Positions 1 to 8,434 are shown, numbered from the stretch's first letter. The stretch: DNA of 18,204 nucleotides from JANRLJ01 sp034437895 (GCA_034437895.1 DAOTTO010000414.1:1-18204), one strand, 5' to 3'. The notes: generated by a model from the letters alone, not told the origin. Made by a program: numbers and translations.

Positions 1-719
1 CTACGGGCTTCGGCAGCGTTGCGGCTGGCGATTTGGGATTGCCAGAGGGCGACGACTGCCAGCACTGCCATTGCGACCAGTGCGACACTGGCGGCGGTGA
101 GGAGCGTACGCTGGCGGCGGATGGCGCGTTGCCGGCTGGCGAGGATATATTGGGCATGGAGTTCTGTCGCTTTGGGCGATTTATCCTGCCCGCTGGCGAG
201 CCAATTTTCAGCCGCGCTAATATCCGACCCCGAAAGCAAATAGCTGGAGTCGCGCTTTTTATCTTCCCATTCACGCGCACGCACAAGCAAGCGGGTATGC
301 TCACGAATATGCCCAAGATCGGTGTCCATCGCCGCGATTAGGGTGTCGAAAACCGTCTGGTAATCTTCCTTATCATCGCGGCAGAAAATCCAGTTGTGAC
401 CGCTGATGGCGGAGTGAAGCTGTTTGTAGTCATCGCCCGTAACATCGCGGTAGACAACAGGAATAATACGCTTTTTGGTAGTTACAGCGGTTTCGATTTC
501 AACGCGGCATTCTTCGGATTTTGCTGAATCAGGACTGACGATAAAGACAAAGCAGTTGGCTTTTTCGATACCGTCTTGGATTTCGCGTCGCCAATCACTC
601 GTTAGGGGAATATCTTCCCAATCGAGCCAGACATCACGATTCAGTGCTTTAAAACTTTCATGGAGGCGTTGCACGAAGACTTTATCACGCCGAGAATAAG
701 AGATAAAAGCATCGGTCAT
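1..719 (-). CDS. TIR-domain membrane protein, C-terminus cut by window edge
   Basis: The reverse strand reads from ATG at 719 through 239 codons without a stop to the left edge, so the gene is partial. Residues 1-130 form a Toll/interleukin-1 receptor (TIR) domain: it opens with DAFISYSRRD, continues with VWLDWEDIP, and holds SEECRVEIE, where Cys71 and Glu74 match the C-x-x-E helix that carries the catalytic glutamate of NAD-cleaving TIR domains. Residues 135-200 (WEDKKRDSSYLL, AENWLASG, LHAQYILASRQR) resemble the conserved linker of cyanobacterial and Chloroflexota TIR proteins. One hydrophobic segment follows at 206-226, so the TIR domain should be cytoplasmic and the missing part on the far side or a further linker. 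Many relatives end in WD40 or other repeats, which cannot be checked here. A GGGGA stretch about 8 bases upstream is a weak ribosome site. NADase activity is inferred from family knowledge. Confidence 0.9.
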   Translation of the reverse strand, partial: MTDAFISYSRRDKVFVQRLHESFKALNRDVWLDWEDIPLTSDWRREIQDGIEKANCFVFIVSPDSAKSEECRVEIETAVTTKKRIIPVVYRDVTGDDYKQLHSAISGHNWIFCRDDKEDYQTVFDTLIAAMDTDLGHIREHTRLLVRAREWEDKKRDSSYLLSGSDISAAENWLASGQDKSPKATELHAQYILASRQRAIRRQRTLLTAASVALVAMAVLAVVALWQSQIASRNAAEAR

Positions 720-790
720 AGGATTCCCCGTCGCTATTTTTCGATAAACTAAGGATACAAAATGATAATTTTGTAACAGTCAGTAAAGAA

Positions 791-819
791 ATTATAGTGC
801 GTTCAAACTAATCTTTCAA
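791..819 (-). promoter_or_regulatory. Sigma-70-type promoter of the TIR gene
   Basis: On the minus strand TTGAAA (819-814) and TATAAT (796-791) are separated by exactly 17 bases. This is a perfect -10 box and a 5 of 6 match to the consensus -35 box at the ideal spacing. It faces the TIR gene and would give a leader of about 65 bases. It is the cleanest promoter in the window. No operator-like palindrome overlaps it. Confidence 0.7.
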
Positions 820-851
820 ACTCTTTTAGGAAACATTTGCAAAATCGCGTT

Positions 852-857
852 TATAAT
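852..857 (+). promoter_or_regulatory. Possible -10 box for the giant peptidase gene
   Basis: A perfect TATAAT lies 78 bases upstream of the ATG at 936, in the AT-rich divergent intergenic region 720-935. No convincing -35 box sits 16-18 bases before it (the bases there read GGAAAC or similar) and there is no TGn extension, so this is only a candidate. Apart from this box and the TIR promoter I see nothing else in 720-935. Confidence 0.3.
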
Positions 858-935
858 AAATGAGATGCTAATTAAAAAGCAGATTGTTATTCGTGGTCAA
901 GGGTTGCATCAGCCTAAATCATCGGACGATTTTTC

Positions 936-3900
936 ATGAAATCCAACATCAAACTTTTCTCCTTTTTCCTTATGACAACGCTTATCGGGATTGCGCTGGG
1001 ATGGAACTTTTTCCCTGGCGTTTCGCAGGATGTGGTGTGTGGGGTTGCCCCTATGCCGCGCTTGATCGTCCCCGGTTATGCCCTAGTGACCGATATTGTA
1101 GGCGCAAGCCCTGCCAGCGGACTGCGGGTTCGCAGCAGCGCGACTATTAATGGCACGCAAGTCGCCATTCTGCCTGCCCGCACCTTAGTGCAGGTGATTG
1201 ATGGGCCGGTGTGTAGCGATGGCTTTTTTTGGTACCGCATTCGCTTTGAGGGGGGAAACGTGGAAGGATGGTCGGCGGAAGGCCAAACCGATGCCTACTA
1301 CCTACAACGGACGGCTGCACCCGCAGCGGCTGCACCCTCGACGCTTGTTCCCACTGCCGCTGCTGTCGAGCCGACAAGTCTCCCGGCGGAGGTGCCTACA
1401 AATGAAGATGCTGCTCCCCAGTCACAAGAAACCCCATTATCCTCAACCAGCGAAAGCCCAGCAGATCGGGCGAGTTCGGGCGAAGTGGGTCCGGCAGACT
1501 CAACCGCCGCAAATAGCAGCAGCGCCACAGCCGCTGGCACCAATCCACAAACTGCCGCCGCTGATGCCGATGGAAAACAAGCAGGTTGGACGGTGCTGGT
1601 TTATATGGCGGCGGACAATGATCTTGAACGGTTCTCGTTGAATGATCTGAACGAGATGGAAAGTGTCGGCAGCACGGAAGATGTGAACATCCTCGTGCAG
1701 ATCGACAGGGCAGAAGGCTACGATACCCGTGCTGAGGATTGGGTCGATACGCGCCGGTATCTTGTCAGCGAAGATTTTACCAATGATATTAATTCGCGCC
1801 GGGTCGATAATGACTTGGGCGAGGCCAATATGGGCGACCCGCAAACGCTGATTGATTTCGCCACATGGGGGATTCAAAATTATCCTGCCAAGCATTATGG
1901 GCTGATTATTTGGGATCATGGCGGCTCATGGACGGGGATTGGCTTCGATAATTCTGCCGACGGCGATTCGCTTTCGATGGCGGAAATGTCGGATGCCTTC
2001 AAGACGATTACCCAGCAGACCGGAATCGGCAAGTTCGATCTTTTGGGTTTCGATGCCTGTTTGATGAGTGGGTATGAAGTCTATAACGCCATCGCGCCTT
2101 ATGGACGGTATGCGGTTGCCAGCGCGGAACTCATCCCCGGTGACGGCTGGGCTTATGAACAACCGCTGTTTGAGTTGACGGTTAACCCGAATATGGAACC
2201 GGATGTTCTGGGCAACTTCATCATCGATTCCTTTTATGACTATTATACCGAAACGACTGATCTTTATGACAACTTCGTCCTCAGCCTGATTGACCTTACG
2301 AAGGTTCAACAGCTAGGCGGGGCGCTGCGAGCCTTTAGAGATGTGGTGGAAGAAACGCCGGAAGTCGTGAATACGCTGTTCGATATTCGTTCTCAGACGT
2401 TGGTGCTGGGCGGGTTTGAACTGCCGTTTAACGCCGATGCGTGGTCGGCGATGGATTTGTTCCAATTTATGGAGCAAGCATCTAAATCCGATATGGATAG
2501 TGATGTGGTCGAAAAAGCACAGATTATCCTCGACATGGAACAATTAGTGATTTTGTATCAACGCGCCTCGGAAAGTTTGGCGGATTCAGGTGGGCTTTCT
2601 ATCTTTTTCCCGCGCAATCAGCGGGTGTATGAGGATAATCGGTATCTGCCGCGTTACGACTCGGCGGCGGACGGTGCGAATTGGCGCAACTTTTTAACGC
2701 AAGTTTATGCCGATGCCGATAACAGCCTGCGCGATTGGCCCTTGGGGCAAATTCTTGATCTTTCCGCCGATGATGCCAACGGCGTGAACCTGAATCTCAA
2801 TGTTGAGTCGGAGAATCTCGGGCAGTTAACCTTGGCGGTTTCCTTACAAGGTAGCGATGGACAGCCCATCGTCGTTGATTTCGCGCAGATCAACGCCGGC
2901 GCGGAGCAAACTACTTGGGGCGGCAATGTGCCGAGTTTGAGCGACGATAAAATTGATGTCCCCGTGCTGCTGGTGCAAAATCCGACTAACCCCAACTCTG
3001 GGGTGATACAAGGCATTTTTTATCCGCAAAATGGTGAGCAGGTAGAAGCGCAGATGGTGGTCAATATTGCCACAGGCAAGCCGCGCACTATCTGGGGATT
3101 GAACGACACAGGCGATGGGTTGATGCCCGCCCGTGTGGATGTGCAGCCGGGAGATGCTTTTGAACCGTATTGGCTGTCGTTGGATAATCAAAATCAATTG
3201 GTTTCGCGGCCTTCCGGTCAGCGTTTTACCTTTGGTGAAGACAAGCTAAAGGCGCTGACTGTGGCGCTGGAGCCTGCCTCGCCGGATGTATTCACCCTCA
3301 CGCTGATTACGGTAGACATCAGCGGGAATTCGGTGGCGAGCAACGTCACCGTACCTGTGACGGAAACGGGCATTGATGTTGTATCAGCCGTTCTGCCGCC
3401 TGAAGACGATCTTGATGTCGATGGCGTTTTGATACCCGCCGATAACTGCCCTACCGTACCAAATCCCGATCAATCGGATGTAGATGGGGATCTGATCGGC
3501 GATGCCTGCGATGTCCGTAACGATCTTGACCTTGATTTGGACGGTATCCCCAACGCAACCGATAACTGCCCCGCGCTGCCGAATGCCGATCAAGAGGATA
3601 GTGATACCGATGGGCAGGGGAATTTATGTGACCCGCTCTCTGACGCAGCGGAGATTGTCCCGATTGACTTAGGCCAAGCAGTGAATGGTACATTAGTGTC
3701 GAATGCTGGGGGTAAAGCGTGGAGGTTTACCTCAGAGGAAGGCCAAAGCATTACCATTCAAGTTGACGCGATTTTCGACACCCGTGTGACGTTGTTTAGC
3801 TCGGATGAAATCGCCCTGACTGCCAGTGCAGATACGAGTGCGCTGGTTGGCAGCGAACTCCCGAATATCGTGCTGCCACAAAATAACGACTATTACGTCT

Positions 3901-6900
3901 TGGTGGAAGCGGTGAACCCAGAAGAGGGCGGCGATTACGTCCTGAGTATTCTGCCTGCTGCGACAACCGCCACCAATACCATAGAAACAGATGTTTGTCA
4001 GCAGGGAACGCTGTTGACGAATGCGACCAATGATTATGCGTTTGAAGGCAAGGCCGGGCAGCCTCTGCGTGTGGCGCTTGAGGCGGATTTTGACAGCATC
4101 TTGACGCTGCTCGATAACGCAGGCAGCCCATTGGAATTAACCGATACCGGCACCGGCTTGGGCAGCTTATTGGATAATGTGATCCTACCCGCCGACGAGA
4201 CTTATACCCTCCGGGTACAGGGTAACACCGAACTGGCGAAGGGCGCGTTTAGCCTATGCGTGAACGAAATCGGCGTGAGCGAAACCAACAGCCGCCGGAT
4301 TCTGCCGAATGAGCCGATTACGGATGTGCTGCCAAGTGGCGCGGAGAGCTTGTTTACGTTTGAGGGCGAGGCTAATCAAGTGATCGCCGTCACACTCACT
4401 GGCGATTTCGATACCGAATTGACCTTGTTCGATAGCGCCGGTGTTCAGATCGCCTATAACGATGATTTTAACGGCAGCCGTTACAGCAAGATTGATGGGT
4501 TTATCCTGCCTGCCGCTGGACAATATACCTTGCGCGTCGCCAGTTATGCCAATCGTGCTGGCGGCACCTATACCGTCGTCTTAGAAGAATCTACCCCGCT
4601 GATGCTTACGCCGTTGGGTAATTTAGCATATGGCGATACCGTCAGCGATGCACTCATCAGCGGTGAGCAAGATAGTTGGACGTTCAGCGCCAGCGCAGGC
4701 GATGTGGCAACATTAGTCGTGGATGGCGCGTTTGATACCACCCTGACTATTTTTGATGAAGGTGGCAATATCGTCGCATTTAATGATGATGCAGGCGGTC
4801 TTGTTACTAGCCGACTGAACGAGGTACGGCTGGATGGTGGGCAGTATCGGGTTATGGTGGGCAGTTTCTTTGGCACAGCGGGGGGCAATTATGCACTGAC
4901 TCTCATCCGCGCCGAACCCGAAGCCGCCATCACCACCGATCAAGGGATTACCATTGGTCAATCCGTGAATGGCGATTATGGGGATGGAAGCGAAGCGTTT
5001 TGGACATTTACGGGTCAAGTAGGACAGGTCGTTACGCTTGAAGTGGATGGACAGTACGATCAAGTCCTCACGCTGCTGGATAGCGCCGGAACAGCCTTAG
5101 CACAAAATAACGATTTTGGCGATGTGGATACGAGCGTGATCGAAAATTTCTTGCTGGTGCAAGATGGGGTCTATTTCGTCCGCGTGGCAAATTACAATGA
5201 TCGCATCGGCGGCACCTATGTCCTGACGTTATCCGAGGGCGAAAGCGAAACCCCGACCAACGAGACACCGCTGAGCGGAAACGTCCAAACACTGCGCCTC
5301 GGTCAGCCTACAACAGGCACTCTGGACGAAGGCGAAAACGCGGACTGGGCATTTACCGGACAAGCGGGACAGGTCATCACGCTTGAAGTGCAAGGCAGCT
5401 TTGATACGACTCTTGCCCTGTTGGATAACGGCGGCGGGCAGTTGGATTTTAACGATGATTTTGGCGGGATAGGTCAGAGCCGGATTGAAGATTTTACCCT
5501 TACCAGTAACGGCACCTATATTGTCCGTGTGGGCAGCTACGGTGACGGTGAGACAGGTTCTTATACGCTAACGGTGACGGCGATCCAGATTACGGCGCTC
5601 CCCACTGCGATACCGACGACGGCTGCCAGCGCGGGTGGGCTTTCTATCACGATTGGGCAAAGCCAAGAAGGGGTTTTGGCGAATGATACGCAGCAAAATT
5701 ATAGCTTTAGGGGGCAAGCCGGGCAGGTCATCACAGCCGGCTTAACCGCACGATTCGATACGCTGCTGACTCTGTTCGATCCTTCTGGTGCGCTGCTTGA
5801 ATCGAATGACGATTTCGGCGGCACACTCAACAGCCGCATCGAGAATTTCACGCTGCCCACGTCGGGGACGTACACGCTGAAAGTGGAAGGGTTTGGTCGG
5901 CGCGGCGCTGGACGCTTTACCCTATCCTTAAGCGCCACCAGTTCCCTCGCGGCGAATGCGACCACAGTTGCCTTCGCCGCCAGTTCCGCCACACCTAATC
6001 CGAGCAGCCAATTTATTGCACCTGGTCAGTCGCGCACGGGGACTCTGGCGTATGGCAGTCTTGATAGTTATGTCTTTAACGGGCAGGGCGGACAAGTCGT
6101 TACGATTGCGCTTGAGGGTGCTTTTGATACCATCCTCACGCTGCTCGATCCAACAGGCGCACAAGTGGCCTCCAATGATGACTTCGGCGGGACGACCAAC
6201 AGCCGCCTGAATAACATCACGCTCGGCGCGACGGGTAATTATGCCATTCGTGTTGCCAGCTTTGGCAATCGTGGCACGGGGGGCTATACGGTGAATTTGA
6301 GTGTTGCCGCCGCCTCTATCCCCAGCCCGACACCGCCCCCCGCGCCGCAATCAAGCATCTCCTCGATTGGGCTTGGGCAGACGGTGAGCGGTACATTGAG
6401 GGTTGGACAAACGCAGGTCTATAATTTTGCTGGGCAAGCCGGGCAGGTGATTACGATTGCGCTCAACGGCGGTAGTTTTAGCTATGACCCAACCGTGACC
6501 TTGCTCAACAGTGCGAATGTGCAGGTGGCCTTTAATGATGATTTCGGCGCTTCCCGCAACAGCCGAATCGAGAATTTTGCGCTCACGACCAGCGATACCT
6601 ACGCGATTCGCGTGGGCAGTTATGGCAATCGCTCCAGCGGGGCATTTACGCTCAGCTTAAGCGCCAGCAGCGCCCCGGCTGTGCCGACGGCGACCAACGC
6701 TCCGAGCATAATTCCATCGAATTTGACGGGCGGACTGATCGCGGTTCAAACGATCAATTTCGGTCAAACCCTCAACGGGACACTTTCGACGGGGCAGCAG
6801 CTTTATACCTTTAGTGGTCAGGCCGGGCAAGTCGTCAATATTGCCGTCAACGGCAATTTTGATACGACGGTTGGGCTGTTGAATGCAGGGAATACGCAGA

Positions 6901-8156
6901 TCGCCTTTAATGATGATTCGGGCGGAACGCGCAACAGCTTAATCGCTAACTTTACGCTGCCGACGACGGCCTCTTATACAATTCGTGTGAGCGGATTTGG
7001 CAGCTTTAGAGGGAGTTTTACTCTGGCGCTGACGTTGGTGTCTACAGCGCCAGCCGCGACATCCACTCCAACGCCGATTATCCAACCCACCGCATCCGGC
7101 ACGGGTGGGGAATTTTCGATTAATTTTGGGCAAATCACCAATGGCACACTGCCCAATGGAGGCCAGCAAAGGTGGACGTTTACAGGCAGCGCCGGACAAG
7201 TCGTGACGATTGGCTTAAACGCGGTCAATAATAGCTGGGATCCGACGGTGGCATTGGTCAACAGCGGCACTCGGCTTGCATTTAATGATGATACTAACGG
7301 AAATAACAGCTTAATCTCTAACTTCACACTTCCTGCCAACGGAAGGTACATCATCAGTGTCGCCAGCTTCAGCGGCGGTGTCGGTGGGGCATATACCCTA
7401 TCACTCAACACGACTTCGCCTGTGGTTACGCCAACCCCCACTATCGCGCCGACTGCAACACCCGCAACCAGCGGCGGCCCAATGGCGATTGGGCAGACCG
7501 TCAACGGGACGCTTCCCGGTGGCACTACCCAGGATTGGTTGTTTGTCGGAAATGCCGGGCAAGTGATTTCGATTACGCTCAACGGCAGTTTTGATACAAC
7601 CGCCACCCTTTTAAACAGCGCCGGACAGTTGTTGGCTTATAATGACGACTTCAACGGGACGAATAACAGTTTTATCGGGAACCTTGCCCTGAATGCCACC
7701 GACAACTATTTCGTGCGAGTCGGCGGATTTAATGGTGCAGGTGGAACATACAGCCTGAATGTTGCCCTGAGCCTTGCGCCAACGGCAGTGCCGCCGACCA
7801 TCACGCCGCCCTCGCTGCCGCCGCCCACAACTGTTCCGCCCAGCCCCACGCCCAGCGTGACCATCATCGGCATCAACTTCTTCGATACTGTGACTGGGGC
7901 GCTCAATCCGGGGCAGGTGGTGGCCTATTCGTTCACAGTGCAAGCCGGGCAGTCCGTTACGGTCACGACCAGCAGCAATTACAACATGCCGATAGCCATT
8001 CTGGACGCGAACTCCCAGACGATTGCCTTTAATGGCGATACACCAAGCGCCCTTTATAGTGTGGTACTGCCTTATGCCGGGACGTTCTATGCGGTGGTGA
8101 ACGGCGTGAACTTCCCCGCGACGGGCAATTACATCTTGTCCCTAAACACGCCGTAA
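936..8156 (+). CDS. Giant secreted clostripain-like (C11) peptidase with SH3b, TSP3-like and 13 PPC-type repeats
   Basis: This is a 2406-residue extracellular protein. Residues 1-31 look like a signal peptide (KSNIK, then a hydrophobic run LFSFFLMTTLIGIALGW). Residues 38-126 form an SH3b-like domain (SGLRVRSSATINGTQV) with Cys35 and Cys93 able to pair. Residues 127-215 are an Ala/Ser/Pro/Thr linker. The peptidase C11 domain starts at GWTVLVYMAADND (217). His328 in WDHGGSW and Cys375 in FDACLMSG form the expected dyad. Asp373, two residues before the Cys, matches the S1 aspartate of clostripain relatives and predicts cleavage after Arg or Lys. Residues 590-820 are beta-rich and unrecognised. 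Residues 820-905 carry thrombospondin-3-like calcium repeats (ADNCPTVPNPDQSDVDGD). Residues 906-2406 are 13 PPC-type units joined from the sixth on by Pro/Thr linkers. There is no sortase motif or C-terminal membrane helix. The ATG follows a weak site (CGGACGA). The substrate is unknown; relatives have far fewer repeats as a rule (inference). Confidence 0.93.
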   Translation: MKSNIKLFSFFLMTTLIGIALGWNFFPGVSQDVVCGVAPMPRLIVPGYALVTDIVGASPASGLRVRSSATINGTQVAILPARTLVQVIDGPVCSDGFFWYRIRFEGGNVEGWSAEGQTDAYYLQRTAAPAAAAPSTLVPTAAAVEPTSLPAEVPTNEDAAPQSQETPLSSTSESPADRASSGEVGPADSTAANSSSATAAGTNPQTAAADADGKQAGWTVLVYMAADNDLERFSLNDLNEMESVGSTEDVNILVQIDRAEGYDTRAEDWVDTRRYLVSEDFTNDINSRRVDNDLGEANMGDPQTLIDFATWGIQNYPAKHYGLIIWDHGGSWTGIGFDNSADGDSLSMAEMSDAFKTITQQTGIGKFDLLGFDACLMSGYEVYNAIAPYGRYAVASAELIPGDGWAYEQPLFELTVNPNMEPDVLGNFIIDSFYDYYTETTDLYDNFVLSLIDLTKVQQLGGALRAFRDVVEETPEVVNTLFDIRSQTLVLGGFELPFNADAWSAMDLFQFMEQASKSDMDSDVVEKAQIILDMEQLVILYQRASESLADSGGLSIFFPRNQRVYEDNRYLPRYDSAADGANWRNFLTQVYADADNSLRDWPLGQILDLSADDANGVNLNLNVESENLGQLTLAVSLQGSDGQPIVVDFAQINAGAEQTTWGGNVPSLSDDKIDVPVLLVQNPTNPNSGVIQGIFYPQNGEQVEAQMVVNIATGKPRTIWGLNDTGDGLMPARVDVQPGDAFEPYWLSLDNQNQLVSRPSGQRFTFGEDKLKALTVALEPASPDVFTLTLITVDISGNSVASNVTVPVTETGIDVVSAVLPPEDDLDVDGVLIPADNCPTVPNPDQSDVDGDLIGDACDVRNDLDLDLDGIPNATDNCPALPNADQEDSDTDGQGNLCDPLSDAAEIVPIDLGQAVNGTLVSNAGGKAWRFTSEEGQSITIQVDAIFDTRVTLFSSDEIALTASADTSALVGSELPNIVLPQNNDYYVLVEAVNPEEGGDYVLSILPAATTATNTIETDVCQQGTLLTNATNDYAFEGKAGQPLRVALEADFDSILTLLDNAGSPLELTDTGTGLGSLLDNVILPADETYTLRVQGNTELAKGAFSLCVNEIGVSETNSRRILPNEPITDVLPSGAESLFTFEGEANQVIAVTLTGDFDTELTLFDSAGVQIAYNDDFNGSRYSKIDGFILPAAGQYTLRVASYANRAGGTYTVVLEESTPLMLTPLGNLAYGDTVSDALISGEQDSWTFSASAGDVATLVVDGAFDTTLTIFDEGGNIVAFNDDAGGLVTSRLNEVRLDGGQYRVMVGSFFGTAGGNYALTLIRAEPEAAITTDQGITIGQSVNGDYGDGSEAFWTFTGQVGQVVTLEVDGQYDQVLTLLDSAGTALAQNNDFGDVDTSVIENFLLVQDGVYFVRVANYNDRIGGTYVLTLSEGESETPTNETPLSGNVQTLRLGQPTTGTLDEGENADWAFTGQAGQVITLEVQGSFDTTLALLDNGGGQLDFNDDFGGIGQSRIEDFTLTSNGTYIVRVGSYGDGETGSYTLTVTAIQITALPTAIPTTAASAGGLSITIGQSQEGVLANDTQQNYSFRGQAGQVITAGLTARFDTLLTLFDPSGALLESNDDFGGTLNSRIENFTLPTSGTYTLKVEGFGRRGAGRFTLSLSATSSLAANATTVAFAASSATPNPSSQFIAPGQSRTGTLAYGSLDSYVFNGQGGQVVTIALEGAFDTILTLLDPTGAQVASNDDFGGTTNSRLNNITLGATGNYAIRVASFGNRGTGGYTVNLSVAAASIPSPTPPPAPQSSISSIGLGQTVSGTLRVGQTQVYNFAGQAGQVITIALNGGSFSYDPTVTLLNSANVQVAFNDDFGASRNSRIENFALTTSDTYAIRVGSYGNRSSGAFTLSLSASSAPAVPTATNAPSIIPSNLTGGLIAVQTINFGQTLNGTLSTGQQLYTFSGQAGQVVNIAVNGNFDTTVGLLNAGNTQIAFNDDSGGTRNSLIANFTLPTTASYTIRVSGFGSFRGSFTLALTLVSTAPAATSTPTPIIQPTASGTGGEFSINFGQITNGTLPNGGQQRWTFTGSAGQVVTIGLNAVNNSWDPTVALVNSGTRLAFNDDTNGNNSLISNFTLPANGRYIISVASFSGGVGGAYTLSLNTTSPVVTPTPTIAPTATPATSGGPMAIGQTVNGTLPGGTTQDWLFVGNAGQVISITLNGSFDTTATLLNSAGQLLAYNDDFNGTNNSFIGNLALNATDNYFVRVGGFNGAGGTYSLNVALSLAPTAVPPTITPPSLPPPTTVPPSPTPSVTIIGINFFDTVTGALNPGQVVAYSFTVQAGQSVTVTTSSNYNMPIAILDANSQTIAFNGDTPSALYSVVLPYAGTFYAVVNGVNFPATGNYILSLNTP
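3651..8153 (+). repeat. Thirteen tandem PPC-type beta-domain coding repeats
   Basis: Units of roughly 305-380 bases start near 3651, 3970, 4276, 4594, 4921, 5241, 5591, 5946, 6321, 6676, 7051, 7414 and 7774. The shared pattern is GQ..nGTL, then GQAGQVvTi, FDT.LTLLd..G, NDDfGG..NSrI..F.L, and a closing GtY.irV.s.g.r..G.ytL.L. The calcium-site-like Asn-Asp-Asp is present in units 3, 4 and 6-12, is Asn-Asn-Asp in unit 5, and is lost in units 1, 2 and 13. Units 6-12 are the most alike, also at DNA level (GGGCAAGCCGGGCAGGT near 5711 and 6432), which suggests recent expansion. From unit 7 linkers are Pro/Thr/Ser rich, and relatives may be glycosylated there. Boundaries are approximate, set by eye. 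Confidence 0.85.
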
Positions 8157-8168
8157 CCGTCGGCGTGT
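8146..8168 (+). other. Hairpin overlapping the stop codon of the peptidase gene
   Basis: ACACGCCG (8146-8153) and CGGCGTGT (8161-8168) form a perfect 8-bp stem with a 7-base loop that contains the TAA stop. No T-tract follows, so alone it is not a classical terminator. It may protect the mRNA end or act together with the hairpin at 8185-8203. Confidence 0.5.
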
Positions 8169-8184
8169 AAATTGCAGCAAAAAC

Positions 8185-8210
8185 AGGGACACATACCTGT
8201 CTCTATTTTT
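8185..8210 (+). terminator. Rho-independent terminator after the peptidase gene
   Basis: AGGGACA (8185-8191) pairs with TGTCTCT (8198-8204), seven pairs including one G-U, around a six-base loop, and is followed by ATTTTT. It lies 28 bases after the stop codon. The stem is short but the T-tract is well placed. Confidence 0.55.
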
Positions 8211-8247
8211 AGTGTTGGCTCTGTCGGGGCATCATCCATGATGTCGG

Positions 8248-8434
8248 TTATTAACTCACGTTACGCAGACACTCAAATCACTTGACACTGGCAGTTCAAA
8301 ACTGCCAGCTAAAGCGTTTGGAAACTCCTGAAGGGCTTAAGTAAAGATTCTTAACCTCTTTAGAGGTTTCCAAATTGCTCGGTAGCTCTGGGTTTTGAAC
8401 CCGGAGCGGCTGGCTGCGTAAGGTGAGTTTATAA
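8248..8434. mobile_element. MITE-like foldback element, 187 bp, no coding capacity
   Basis: The ends are 21-base inverted repeats (8248-8268 and 8414-8434) that differ at only two positions and share the core AACTCAC(G/C)TTACGCAG. Inside, the two halves are again imperfect mirror images. Hairpin CTGGCAG-TTCAAAA-CTGCCAG (8288-8308, perfect 7-bp stem) matches hairpin 8385-8407, whose minus-strand loop is also TTCAAAA. TTTGGAAAC (8317-8325) matches GTTTCCAAA (8366-8374). The centre is TTAAG-TAAAGATT-CTTAA (8337-8354). This nested symmetry is what a miniature inverted-repeat element derived from an insertion sequence would show. A target duplication cannot be fixed, because TTAT-like bases at the ends are also part of the repeat. 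No transposase gene is present and I cannot name the parent family. A structured RNA is the alternative. Confidence 0.7.

Noticed and set aside
19..699. Plus-strand open frames at the left end
   Set aside because: They run opposite the well-supported TIR gene on the minus strand; their products are compositionally odd and match nothing I know.
936..1045. Lipoprotein signal with Cys35 as lipidated residue in the giant peptidase
   Set aside because: The residues before the cysteine (QDVV) do not form a lipobox and the cysteine is too far from the hydrophobic core.
5928..7606. Long minus-strand open frames (for example 140 and 210 codons) opposite the PPC repeats
   Set aside because: They are shadows of the repetitive coding sequence, have low-complexity products with no recognisable domain, and lack ribosome sites.
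3651..8153. CRISPR array or satellite DNA suggested by regular repeats
   Set aside because: The period is about 305-380 bases, the repeats are degenerate at DNA level, and they lie in one open frame encoding recognisable beta domains.
8230..8243. Hairpin CATCAT-CC-ATGATG just left of the foldback element as part of it
   Set aside because: No mirrored counterpart exists beyond the right terminal repeat and the two-base loop is too tight, so it is probably chance or flanking sequence.
8288..8407. tRNA or tmRNA-like gene suggested by T-arm-like TTCAAAA loops
   Set aside because: No acceptor stem, D-arm or anticodon arm can be drawn at the right distances on either strand; the paired hairpins are better explained by the foldback symmetry of the element.
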